From assembly GCA_964385465.1 (NCBI GenBank), contig CAYLPJ010000013.1:45352-109351 (forward strand): a stretch of DNA of 64,000 bases. The letters run 5' to 3'. Positions 47,188-58,066 of the stretch are shown in pieces (position 1 is the first letter of the stretch; each line of letters starts with the position of its first letter). The translations under genes and the position numbers were made by a program. This stretch comes from CAYLPJ01 sp964385465. Lineage in GTDB: Bacteria; Planctomycetota; Phycisphaerae; SM23-33. Below the pieces are notes generated by a model that saw nothing but the letters and a program-made list of their open reading frames with translations, ran no database searches and was not told where the DNA came from.

Positions 47188-48282
47188 ATGAACAAACGCG
47201 AGAAAATCATGGTCGCCGTCGTCGTCACGCTCTTCGTCGTGGCGGGGGGGTACTTCGGCGTCAACGAGATGATCTTCGGCCAGGCCGAGCAACTGGACAA
47301 CACCCGCCGGGGCCTCGAGCGGAAGCTGGAGGAGCTGGAGTGGCAGAACCGCCGCACGGCCTCCAAGGCCCGCAGCCTGATGGACTGGGCCCGGCTGACG
47401 TTCGACACCGACGAGCTCCGCGCCAGTGCCGAACTGGGCGCGAAGCTGGTCTCCCTGGTCGAGCGGGCGGGGCTGAGCCCCGAGAAGCTGGCCCTTCAGC
47501 CCGTGCGGGGTCGGCGGGTCAAGGGCGCCTACCGCGAGATCGGGCGGACGGTCCGCGTCCGCGGCAAGCTCCAGAACATCGTGGACTTCCTCTACCTGCT
47601 CCAGGAGGAGCCCCACCTCCACCAGTTGGACAACATCTCGATCACGCCGGAGCACAAGACCAACGAGATCGACCTCCAGCTCCGGTTTCTCACCATCGTT
47701 ATGGAGCCCGCCAACGCCGAGGACCTGCCCGTCGACCAGCCGCCAACGACCGCCCCGGCCGACCTCGACAGCGACGAGCGGCAACTGCTCGGCGGGATCG
47801 CCGTCCGGGACCTCTTCCGGCCGTACATCCAGGCCCGCCCCGAGCCCGTGGCGGCCAAGCCGGCGCCGACGCCCGCGCCGACGCCCGCCCCGAGGCCGGC
47901 GCCGACGCCCGCGCCGACGCCGGCGCCGGACCCCGGGCGCTTCCGCGTGGTCGGCCTGCCCGGCTGGGACGAGGATCAGAAAGTCCTGGTCTCGGACAAG
48001 ACCACCGGACAGCTTCGTACGTATACCAAGGGCGACACGCTGGGCGGAGGGACCATTGCCATGGTCGATTACCGCCCTCTGCCCACGCCGGAAAACCCAA
48101 AGATCCTCTCGCCCAGCCGGGCCATCCTGAAGATCGGGCCGGACTACTGGGCCGTCGAACTCGGACAGAACCTCACCCAGAAGCGCAGGTTGAAAGCCGA
48201 GCAGCTTCCGAACCGGCTCCGCAGCCACGACAAACCCGACCCCGATGATCGGGTCAAGGAAAACGAGCCGCCGGAACGATGA
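47188..48282 (+). CDS. GspM/PilO-like protein fused to a GspC/PilP-like domain
   Basis: This 364-residue protein has an N-terminal transmembrane helix (KIMVAVVVTLFVVAGGYFGV), a coiled coil, and a PilO-type alpha/beta domain (about 75-175). It then has a DLFRPY motif, a Pro/Ala/Thr linker (PAPTPAPTPAPRPAPTPAPT), and a C-terminal beta domain (about 250-330, FRVVGLPGWDEDQKVLVSDK and KIGPDYWAVELGQ). This last part resembles PilP or the HR domain of GspC, which docks to the N0 domain of the secretin. No separate gspC is seen, so this fusion probably supplies it. It starts 19 bases after the GspL-like gene and overlaps the upstream-extended gspD frame. Confidence 0.7.
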   Translation: MNKREKIMVAVVVTLFVVAGGYFGVNEMIFGQAEQLDNTRRGLERKLEELEWQNRRTASKARSLMDWARLTFDTDELRASAELGAKLVSLVERAGLSPEKLALQPVRGRRVKGAYREIGRTVRVRGKLQNIVDFLYLLQEEPHLHQLDNISITPEHKTNEIDLQLRFLTIVMEPANAEDLPVDQPPTTAPADLDSDERQLLGGIAVRDLFRPYIQARPEPVAAKPAPTPAPTPAPRPAPTPAPTPAPDPGRFRVVGLPGWDEDQKVLVSDKTTGQLRTYTKGDTLGGGTIAMVDYRPLPTPENPKILSPSRAILKIGPDYWAVELGQNLTQKRRLKAEQLPNRLRSHDKPDPDDRVKENEPPER

Positions 48283-48370
48283 AGATGTACGTCAACCTGC
48301 GCCGTATGCGCGCCGGCCGACCGGCCTCTGCCGTTGAGGCCCTCGCTGGCCGAGCCGCTGTTCCGTTGCT

Positions 48371-48375
48371 AGGAG
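48371..48375 (+). promoter_or_regulatory. Shine-Dalgarno site selecting the gspD start
   Basis: AGGAG lies eight bases before the ATG at 48384, which begins a clean signal peptide. The earlier in-frame ATG at 48279 overlaps the upstream stop (ATGA) but would place 35 residues in front of the signal peptide. The site therefore favours 48384. Confidence 0.6.
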
Positions 48376-48383
48376 ATGTGCCA

Positions 48384-51300
48384 ATGCGACGTCCGTATGC
48401 CCGGGCCGCCGTGGGGGCCCTGCTGGGCCTCTGCGCCTGCATCGCCTCGGCCGCGCCGCCTTCCCGGTCCGCCGCCGGGATCGCCGAGCGCCTTGCCGAG
48501 CGAAAACGCCAGGCCCTCGCCGAGGCCGATACCAAGCCCGCGCCCACACCGCAAGCGCCCGCCACCCGACCGGTCAAGCCCGAGCCCAAGCCTGAAGCCA
48601 AGCCCAAGCCGGCGCCCAAGCCCGAAGCGGCCCCCGAGCCCGAGAAGAAGCCCGAACCCAAACCCGAGCCGAAGCCGAAGGCCGAGCCCAAGCCGGCCCC
48701 GAAGCCCGAGACCAAGCCTGCCGCGGCCCCCGAGCCCGAGAAGAAGCCCGAACCCAAGCCCGAGCCGAAGCCGAAGGCCGAGCCCAAGCCGGCCCCGAAG
48801 GCCGAGCCCAAGCCTGCCGCGGCCCCCGAGCCCGAGAAGAAGCCCGAACCCAAGCCCGAGCCGAAGCCGAAGGCCGAGCCCAAGCCGGCCCCGAAGGCCG
48901 AGCCCAAGCCCGATAAGGCCCCCAAGGCGAAGCAGCCCGAGGCCGAGGGCAGCCCCAAGCGTCAGAAGATGCGGTTCCAGTTCAACGGCATCACCTACAC
49001 CGATGCCGTGCGGCTGTTCGCGCAGAACTACGGCAAGCCGATTTTGGGCGAGTACTCGATCCCCGGCACGCTGACGTTTTTCGACAGCGAGCCGTACACC
49101 TACGAAGAGGCCCTGGACACGCTGAACCTTCTGCTGTCGATGAAGGGCTTCTGGCTGGTCGAGTCGGAGCGATATTACCGCGTCATACCCGTCGCCCAGA
49201 TCCCCCACGAGTCCCCCGTCCTCAAGGGCGAGGCCGAGATGGAGCAGGTCCGCCCCGGCGAGGTCGTCACGCTCGTGCTGCCGCTGGAGTACCTCGACCC
49301 CACCGCCGCCAGCAAGGCCGTCGTCCGCATGGTCTCCTCCTGGGGCTCGATCTCCCCGCTGGCCAAGGGCAAGGGCGTGGTCATCACCGACAGCGCCGAG
49401 AATATCCGACGTATCCGCGACTTCCTCAAGATGCTCGACGCCCCGGAGACCGCCGCGGCCGACAGGCTCATCGAGACCGTCACCCTCGAGCGGGCATCGG
49501 CCCGCTCGGTGGCGGCGATCATCGAGAAGCTCTTCGGTGCGGCCAAGCGGCGGTACTACAAGAACCCCGTCACAGGCCGGTACGAGGTGGACCCCACCGG
49601 CGGGGCCTCGGTGGCCGTCACCGCCACTGCCGACGACCGCACGAACACGCTGATCCTCATGGGCACCAGCGATCGGCTGAAGCTCGCCAAGCAGATGATC
49701 GACAAGCTGGACACCGGCGAGGAAGGCGCCGCCTCCGGCGACATCCGCATCTTCGAGCTGAAGAACGCCCGCGCCGAAGAGCTGGCCGAGGTGCTCTACG
49801 AGGCCGTCAAGGAAGAGGAAGAGCCTCGCGCCCGATCCTCCCGCCGCAGCAGCCGCAGTTCCCGCAAGCCCCCGCCGCCGCCGTCCGGGGCCAAGGCCAT
49901 CCCCGTCCGCATCGTGCCCGACGCGGCGACCAACCGCCTGATCGTCACCGCCCCGGCCGACAAGATGGCCACCATCGAGATGCTCATCCGCGAGCTGGAC
50001 ACCGCCAGCAGTTCCGCCGGCGGGGCGCAGATCGTCGGCCTCAAGTCCGCCGACGCCACGCAGCTCGCCGACGTGATCGCCGGGGCCATGTCCCGCCGCG
50101 ATTCCCGCGGGCGGACCGTCTCGGCCGTGCAGGTCTCCGCCGATCCGCGGACCAACAGCCTGATCGTCGCCGGCTCGACCGGGGACATCAAGATCGCCGT
50201 CTCCCTCGTCGAGGAACTGGACAAGGAATCCGGGCAGGACAACCGGGAGATCCGCGTCGTCCAGCTTCCCGCCGGCGACGCCCGCCAGATCGCCCAGTCG
50301 TTGATGAGCGTCTTCGCCCGCGAGGTCTCCGCCGGGCGGGGCCGACGGACCACCCAGTCCGCCATCCGCGCCGAGGCGGACCCGGCCAGCAACTCGCTGA
50401 TGATCGCCGCCTCCCCGGACGACTGGCCCGCGGTCGAGAAGATCCTCAAGCAACTCACCGAGTCGGTCATGCCCGCCGCGACGGCGACGACCAAGCGGAT
50501 CGCACTCAAGGCCGCCAAGGCCGAGGAACTCGCCGCCACGCTCCAGCAGATCTACGGCTCCCGCGGCCGCTACAGCCGCTACCGGCGCAGCGGCCCGACG
50601 GAGGTCCCCGTCGTCATCGCCGCCGACGAGAACACCAACAGCCTGATCGTCTCGGCCTCGTTCGAGGACCACCAGGCGATCGGCGAGCTGATCACCTCCC
50701 TGGACGTTCCCGCCGAGGCGAAGATCGATCCCGTCCGGCTGATCCACCTGGAGAACGCCAAGGCGACCGAGCTGGCCTCGGCGCTGGAGGCCATGCTCCC
50801 GCCGGTCCGCCGCGGCGAGCAGCGGGACGTGTACATCCACGCCGACGCGCAGACGAACTCGCTGCTGATCCGCGCGCCCGAATCCCGCCGCAAGATGCTC
50901 GAGGAAATGGTCGCCAGCCTCGACAAGGAGACCAAGGCCCTCGCCCGCGAGACCCGGATCATCACGCTCAAGCACACCTCCGCCGGCGAGCTGGCGTCGA
51001 TGCTCACGCAGCTTTACCCGGCCGCGACGACCACCAGCTACAGCCGCTACCGCCGCGGGCGGTCGAGCGCGGGCGAGTCGCCGGACCGCGTGGTCATCGC
51101 CCCGGCCCCCGGCGACCGCGCGCTGGTCGTCGAGGCGCCGAAGGAGCGGATCGAGGAGATCGCCCAGCTCGTTGCCTCGCTGGACACCGAAGACGCGCCG
51201 GGCAAGATGGAGGTCCGCACCTACGACCTCGCCGACGCCAAGGCCACCGACGTCGCCGCCTCCCTGACCGCCCTGTTCGCGCCCGATCCGCGATCCCGCT

Positions 51301-54300
51301 ACCGCCGCCCGACCGGCACCGAGCCGCCCCAGCCCAAATTCGAGGCCAACGCCGCCACCAACCAGATCCTCATCGCCGCCACGGCCGAGCAGTTCGGCGA
51401 GATCGAGGCCGTCATCAAGGAGCTCCAGGCCGCCACGAAGCTCGCCGGGGAGACCAAGACGTTCAAGCTGAAGTTCGTCAAGGCCGCCGACCTCGTCGAG
51501 GTGCTCCGCACGATGCTCGCCGAGCAGGGCGCCTCCTCCCGGTCCCGCTACGGCCGATACCGTTCCCAGCCGTCCGGCGGGTCGGTCCGCGTGGCCGCGC
51601 TGGAAGAGGGCAACGCCATCGTCGTTCAGGGCCCGCCGGCCAAGCTCGCGCTCGCCGAGAAGCTCATCCAGAGCTTCGACGTCGCCGACGTTGCCGCCCG
51701 GGGCGGCATCACCGTCGTGCCCCTGGCCAACGCGCGGGCCGAGTCGCTCGTCGACACGCTGAAGGACATGATGCCCCCCGTCGCCCGCGGGCGGGAGCCG
51801 GAGATCTACATCGAGGCCGAGAAGGCCACCAACTCCATCCTCCTCCGCGCCCCCGAGGCGCGGCGGGCCAAGCTCCAGGAGATCATCACGCGCCTGGACA
51901 AGGACACCGCCGACCAGACCCGCGAGACGCGGATCATCCAGCTCAAGCACGGCTCGGCCGCGGCGCTGGTGATGATGCTCCAGCAGCTCTACCCCGATGC
52001 CGCATCCTCCGGCCGCAGCCGCTACCGCTACGGCGGCCGGGCCACCGGCGAGGAGACCGACGACCGCGTGATCGTCACGGCCGCGCCGGGCGACAAGGCC
52101 GTCGTCGTCGAGGCGCCCAAGGGCAAGATCGAGGAGATTGCCAAGCTGGTGGCCTCGTTGGACACGCCCGAGGGCCCCGGCACGCGCGAGGTGCGGACGT
52201 ACCAGCTTGCGAACATGAAGGCCTCCGAGCTGGCCGAGTCGCTGGCCAGGCTCTTCGCCGCCCAGGCCGCACGCAGCCGCTACTCGCGGTCCCCCAGCCA
52301 GACGCCCGCGACGGCCGAGCCCGAGCCGCGCTTCGAGGCCGACGCCCAGACCAACCAGCTCCTGGTGGCCGCGACCGCCTCGCAGTTCGAGGAGATCGAG
52401 AAGCTCATCGAGAAGCTCCGGGCCGCGACGGTCCTGGCCTCCCAGACGCGGACGTTCCAGCTCCAGCACGCCGATGCCTCGGAGATCGCCGCCGTGCTGG
52501 AAACCATGCTCGCCGAGGCCGGCGCGGCCCCCTCGCGCCGCAGCCGCTGGGGGCGGCGGAGCTCGACGCCCGAGCCGGGCGCGGTTCGCGTGGCCGCCGT
52601 CGAGGGCGCCAACGCCGTCGCCGTCCAGGGCCCGCCGGAGAAGCTCAAGCTCGCCGAAACGCTCATCGCCAGCTTCGACACGCCGGAGGCGTCCAGCGAG
52701 TCCACCGTCCGGCTGATCCCCCTGGCCAACGCCGACGCCGACGCCATGGCCCGCAGACTTCAGGGCATGCTCCCCGAGCCCACCCGGGGCCAGCCGCGGA
52801 AGGTGTTCATCCAGGCCGACCCGCTGACCAACTCCGTCCTGCTTCGCGCGCCCGAGGGCGAGCGGAAGATGCTCGAGGAGATGATCTCCAGCCTCGACAA
52901 GGCCACGCAGGGCCAGGCCCGCGAGACCCGCATCGTCCAGCTTCAGCACGCCTCGGCCGCCGCGCTGGCCACGACGCTCTCGCAGCTCTACCCGGGCTCG
53001 TCGCAGCCGGCGTCGCGCTACTCCCGCTACCGCACGCGGACGGTCGTCCCCGGCGGGGACGAGGCCGAACGCGTCATCATCACCCCCGCGCCGAGCGACC
53101 GCGCCCTGGTCATCGACGCGCCGAAGGCCCGCGCGGCCGAGATCGCCGACATGGCCTCCAAGCTCGATGTCGACGAGAGCCCCACGCGGCAGCAGGTCCG
53201 CACGTACCAGCTCGCCGGCGGCAAGGCCGCCGAGCTCGCCGAATCGCTGACGCGCCTGTTCGAGGAGGACCGCCGAAGCTACGGGCGGCGCGGCACCACC
53301 GCGGGGGTTCCCGAGCCCCAGCCCCGCTTCGACGCGGCGCCCGACGGGCGGCAGCTCCTCGTGGCGGCCACGGCGCCGCAGTTCGAGGAGATCGACAAGC
53401 TCATCGAGAAGCTCCAGGCCGACGCGGGCGCGGCCACCCAGACCAGGACGTTCCCGCTGAAGGTCGCCCGCGCCACCGAGCTGGCGGAGATGCTCCGCAC
53501 GATGCTCATCGAGGAGTCCGGCGCCTCCCGCTACAGCCGCTACCGCCGCCGCGGATCCGGCGAAGATGCGGACGCCGTCCGCGTCGCGGCGCTGGTCTCC
53601 GCCAACGCCGTCGTGGTCCAGGGCCCCCCCGAGAAGCTCCTGCTGGCCGAGCAGCTCGTCAAGACGTTCGACGACGAGGGCACCGCCGCCAAGACGGTTA
53701 TCGAGGTCGTCCAGCTCACCAATGCCCAGGCCACGAGCCTCGCCGAGGCCGTCAACGCCACGCTGGCGGCGCGCGCGCCGTCGCGGTCGCGCTACCGGCG
53801 CCGGACGACCTCGTCCGATGACCAGCCGGTGACCGTCACGGCCGAGACGAACTCCAACAGCATCCTGGTCCGCGGCCCGGCCGACGAGGTCCCGCCGGTC
53901 GTCGAGATGATCAAGCGGCTGGATCAGTCGGGCACCGCCTCGGGCGTGCAGGTCCGCGTGTTCAAGCTGGAGAATTCCTCCGCGCTGGAACTGGCCGGGT
54001 CGATCGGCGGGCTGTTCCGCGACATGCTGCGCCAGCAAGGCCGGGGCCGCTCCGCCGAGGCCGCCCCGTTCAGCGTCACCGCCGACGACCGGACCAACAG
54101 CCTGGTCGTCTCCACGACGCCGGTGCACTTCACCATCGTCGAGCAGTTGCTCGATACGCTCGACAAGGCCGGCCCGCTCCGCGACGTCAAGTACGTCGTC
54201 CTGGAGCACGCCGACGCCTGGGACGTCGCCGACAAGCTGACCGCGATGTACGACGACCGACGCGGCGCCGCCCGCCCGGTCATCCAGGCCGACGACTTCA

Positions 54301-57300
54301 CCAACGCCGTCAGCCTCGTCGCCAAGGAGGCCGACCTCAAGGCCATGGAGGAGGTCATCGCCCGGCTGGACAAGGCCGCCAAGATGGACGACACCCCCAT
54401 CGTCCGCGTCGTGCCACTCAGCCAGTCCCGCGCCACCCGCATGGCCGAGGTGCTCCGGCGCGTCTACAGCCAGATGACCGACGCCGAGGTCGTCATCACC
54501 GACAAGCTCCCCGACCGCATGTCCGATGCCAACACGCTGCTGTTCCCCTCGATGAGGCCCGCAGACGGCGACGCGGGCATCTTCGTCCCGGCCGCCGCGC
54601 CGGCGGCGACCCGGCCGGCGGCGACGACGCGCCCTGCCGCCACCCAGCCGGCGACCACGCAGCCCGCCGCCGGCGAAGAGCCCCAGCGCCGGCGCGTGAC
54701 CATCGCCGTCGACCGCAACAGCAACTCCCTGATCGTCATGGCGCCGCGGGCCGAGTTGGAGAACCTCCAGGCCCTGATCGACCAGCTCTCCATGGGCGCC
54801 CCCGACGCCGACGCCGAGTTCCGCGTGATCAAGGTCCGGCAGGCCGACCCCGCCGCCGTCGCCACCACGCTCGACGCCCTGTTCAACCCCAAGAGCCGCG
54901 CCGCCCGCCAGCGAGCCGCCGCCCAGCGTGCCCAGCAGAAGCGCGGCCGCAACAACAAGAAGACCCCCGCGGTCCCGATCCCCGCGCCGGAGGTGGTGGT
55001 CGTGGCGGACCTGCGGACGCGGAGCCTGATCGTCCGCGCCAAGCCGATGGACTTCGAGGTCATCGAGGCGCTGGTCAAGCAGCTCGACCAGGTCTCGACC
55101 GTCCTCAGCGAGGTCCGCATCTTCACGCTGAAGAACACCGACGCCGCCGAGGTCGCCGAGAACCTCACCGAGCTGTTCGCCCTCTCCGGGCAGGGCGGCA
55201 CGGCGGGCAAGTCCTCTCGCGGCAAGAAGGGCTCGCCCCAGCAACGCCGGGCAGAGATGATCCGGCAGATGATCGAGATGCGCGGCGAGGACGGCGTGAC
55301 CACCGTCGATCCCTCCACGGCCGTGAGCATCACCGCCAACGAGGCGACCAACTCCGTGATCGTCTCGGCCCCGTCGGACGTGATGGGGCTGGTCGAGAAG
55401 CTCATCGAGGAGCTTGACCAGGCGACCAGCCGCTCGCGGGTGGTGAAGATGTACCCCCTCAAGCACGCCGAGGTCCCCGCCACCGTGGCGGCGATCGAGG
55501 AGATCTTCGCGGGCTCCCCCACGGCGGCGCGGCGGTCCCGCGGGCGTACCGGCGGCGGGCAGCAGCCCCGCGTGCCCGTGCTCATCGCCGGCGACGAGGC
55601 CGGGCGGCAGGTGATCGTCTCGGCCACGGCGGAGGACCAGGAACTGATCGCCAAGGTCATCGGCGACATGGACGCCGCCCGCGCCGACGACGACGTGGTG
55701 GTGAAGGTCTACCGCCTGGAGCATGCCGAGTCGTCGAGCGTCGCGGCCGCCCTGGCCGAGGCCATGCAGGCGGCCGGGGGCGGGGGCAGGCGTCGCCGCG
55801 GCGGCGAGGAGGGCGGTGCCTTCCGCATCACCGCCGACCGCAGCAGCAACTCGCTGGTCGTCCGGGCCGCCAAGGCCGAGCACGAGCGCGTCGCGACGCT
55901 GCTGAAGGAGATGGACGCCCCCCCCGAGGCGCAGTACCCCGTTCGCACCGTCGAACTCAAGCACGCCGAGGCCGACGATGTCGCCGGCGTGCTCGCCAGC
56001 CTCTTCGCAGGCGGCGGGCGGACGTCGCGCAGCTACCGCGGCCGGCGAGGCGGGCCGGCGCCCGCCGCCGGCGTGCTCATCGAGGCCGACGCGAAGGCCC
56101 GCGTGGTCCTCGTCCGATGCGACGACGAGACGTTCGCCAAGGTCCAGGAGGTCGTCGCCAAGCTCGACGTGCCCTCGGCCAAGGCCCCCGTCGTCCGCAT
56201 GTACGCCGTCAAGAACGCCCGCGTCGAGACCGTCGTGACCGCCCTCGAGCGGATCTTCGCCGGGGGCGCGACCGGCCGATCGCGCTGGCGCCGAGGCGGC
56301 GCCGACGACTCGCCCGTCACCGTCCTCGGCGACGAGGGCGCGCGGAAGGTGATCGTCTCGGCCCCCGAGGACAAGCACGTCCTCATCGCCAAGACCATCG
56401 AGGAGATCGATGCCGCCGGCGCCGGGCAGGAGCTCGTCGTCAAGGTCTACCGCCTGGAGCACGCCGAGGCCTCCGGGGCTGCCTCCGCACTGGCGGGGGC
56501 CCTCAACGCCGCCGGCGCCGCCGCCCGAGGCCGGCGGGCGGGCGCCGAGTCCGCCGACAAGCTCGCCATCCACGCCGACCGAAGCAGCAACTCCCTGGTC
56601 GTGCGGGCGTCCGAGGACGACCACGCGAAGGTCGCCAAGCTGCTCGCCGACATGGACGCCGCCCCGACCGCCAAGCACCCCGTACGCACCATCGCACTGA
56701 CCCACGGCGACCCCGTGGCCATCGCCGGCGTGCTGAACTCGCTGTTCGAGACCGGCGCCGCCGCCCGCGGCGCCCGCGGCCGGCGCGGCCGGACGGGGGG
56801 AACGCCGACCGGGGCGGCCATCATCGAGGCCGACGCCAAGGCCCGCATGCTCCTGGTCCGCAGCGACGACGAGACGTTCGCCAAGGTCCAGGAGGTCGTC
56901 GCCAAGCTCGACGTGCCCTCGGCCGAGACGCCCGTCGTCAAGCTCTACGACGTCGAGAACGCCGAGGTCTCGATGGTCGTCACCGCCGTCCAGCAGATCT
57001 TCGCCGGGCAGAACCCCACCCGCCGCTACGGCCGGCGGGTGGTCACCACCGGCGAGGTGCCCGTGACGGTCATGGGCGACGAGGAGGCGCGGAAGGTGAT
57101 CGTTTCGGCGGCGGCGGACAAGCATGAGCTGATCGCCAAGGTCATCGAGGACATCGACGCCGCCCAGAGCGACAAGCAGGTCACCGTCCAGGTCTACCGC
57201 CTCGCCCACGCCGATGCCCAGAGCGTTGCCAGTGCCCTCGCCGCCGCCCTGGCCGGCAAGGCCGGCACGCGGGCCGGCGGGCGGTGGCGCCGCGGCGCCG

Positions 57301-57965
57301 CGGCCGCGTCCGGGCAGCTCCGCGTCACCGCCGACCCCAGCAGCAACTCGCTGATCATCCGCGCCGGCGCCGAGGAGCACAAGCGGATCGAACGGCTCAT
57401 CGAGCGGATGGACCAGCCCGCCGCCGCGGAGTTCCCCGTCCGCACCATCGCACTCAAGAACGCCGATGCCGAGGACCTCGCCGCCACACTCACCGCTCTC
57501 TTCGGCGGCCAGGCTGTCCGCCGCGCGCGGCGGGGGCGGCGGGCCGCGCCCGCCGGCGACGCCGGAGTGGTTATCCAGGCCGACGCCTCCGCCGCCACGC
57601 TGCTGATCCGCTGCGACGACGAGACCTTCGCCAAGATCCAGGAGATCGTCGCCAAGCTGGACGTTGCCGGTACCGGCAAGCCCGCGCCGACCATCGTCGC
57701 GCTGACCCACGCCAAGGCCACCGACGTCGCGCCCGCCCTCCAGGCCGCCTTTGCGCCCGCCCGAGGCCGGCGGGCCGAGCCCGAGGATGCCGTCACCGTC
57801 GTGGCCGAGCCGACCTCCAACAGCCTCATCGTCACCGCCAGCGGACAGAATATGGAGAAGGTCAAGGCCCTGCTGACCAAGCTGGACACCCCTGACATGG
57901 GCGGGACCACGACGGCGTTCCTGGTTCTCAAGAACGGCCGGGCGACGGAGCTGGCGGGCGTGCTG
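48384..57965 (+). CDS. gspD: Giant GspD-like secretin N-domain array, part before the gap
   Basis: The 3194 visible residues start with a signal peptide (MRRPYARAAVGALLGLCACI, ASAAPP), a Lys/Glu/Pro linker with three 32-residue repeats, and an N0 domain (about 196-275, RFQFNGITYTDAVRLFAQNY). Then follow 34 complete N1-type secretin domains and part of a 35th, each about 80 residues, with an xxYxLxHADA-type start, a central Arg/Gly/Ser-rich loop and a TNSLIVxA core. A normal GspD has N0 plus three N1-like domains and a C-terminal pore domain. No pore domain is present here; it may follow outside the window. The frame runs into the N gap and continues at 58067. Confidence 0.85.
48631..48918 (+). 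repeat. Three tandem 96-bp repeats (Lys/Pro/Glu-rich linker)
   Basis: Nearly identical copies begin at 48631, 48727 and 48823 (exact 96-bp spacing) and encode 32-residue PEPEKKPEPKPEPKPKAEPK-type units. Such linkers resemble TonB-like periplasm-spanning stretches. They separate the signal peptide from the N0 domain. Copy number is likely to vary between strains. Confidence 0.85.
50733..53699 (+). repeat. Four-domain super-repeat, three copies, within gspD
   Basis: The units begin at 50733, 51708 and 52707 (975 and 999 bp apart, 325 and 333 residues), and a diverged fourth start lies at 53700. In each, four N1-type domains recur in the same order: one ending MLPP then short loop, one ETRIITLKH-type with RYSRYR loop, one EVRTYDL-type, one QTRTFQL-type with LETMLAE. 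The copies are diverged but clearly collinear, indicating block duplication of four domains. Confidence 0.75.
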
Positions 57966-58065
57966 NNNNNNNNNNNNNNNNNNNNNNNNNNNNNNNNNNN
58001 NNNNNNNNNNNNNNNNNNNNNNNNNNNNNNNNNNNNNNNNNNNNNNNNNNNNNNNNNNNNNNNNN
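57966..58065. other. Assembly gap (100 N) inside gspD
   Basis: One hundred Ns interrupt the repeat array. The left edge (57911-57965) is an exact 55-bp copy of 58816-58870, and the right edge (58066-58120) is an exact 55-bp copy of 59281-59335. Both flanking frames agree if the true missing length is 410 bp (58871-59280 equivalent). The 100 N are therefore a placeholder, and any stop called across it is artefactual. Confidence 0.95.
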
Positions 58066-58066
58066 G

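Noticed and set aside
48279..48383. Earlier gspD start at 48279 (ATGA overlap with the upstream stop)
   Set aside because: It would place 35 residues before the signal peptide. The ATG at 48384 has AGGAG at eight bases and directly begins the signal peptide. Translation from 48279 as an extra start cannot be excluded.
48369..57710. Very long open frame on the minus strand opposite gspD (over 3,000 codons)
   Set aside because: It is a GC-rich antisense shadow of the real repeat frame. It has low-complexity composition and no recognised domain; the plus-strand frame has clear N0/N1-type domains.
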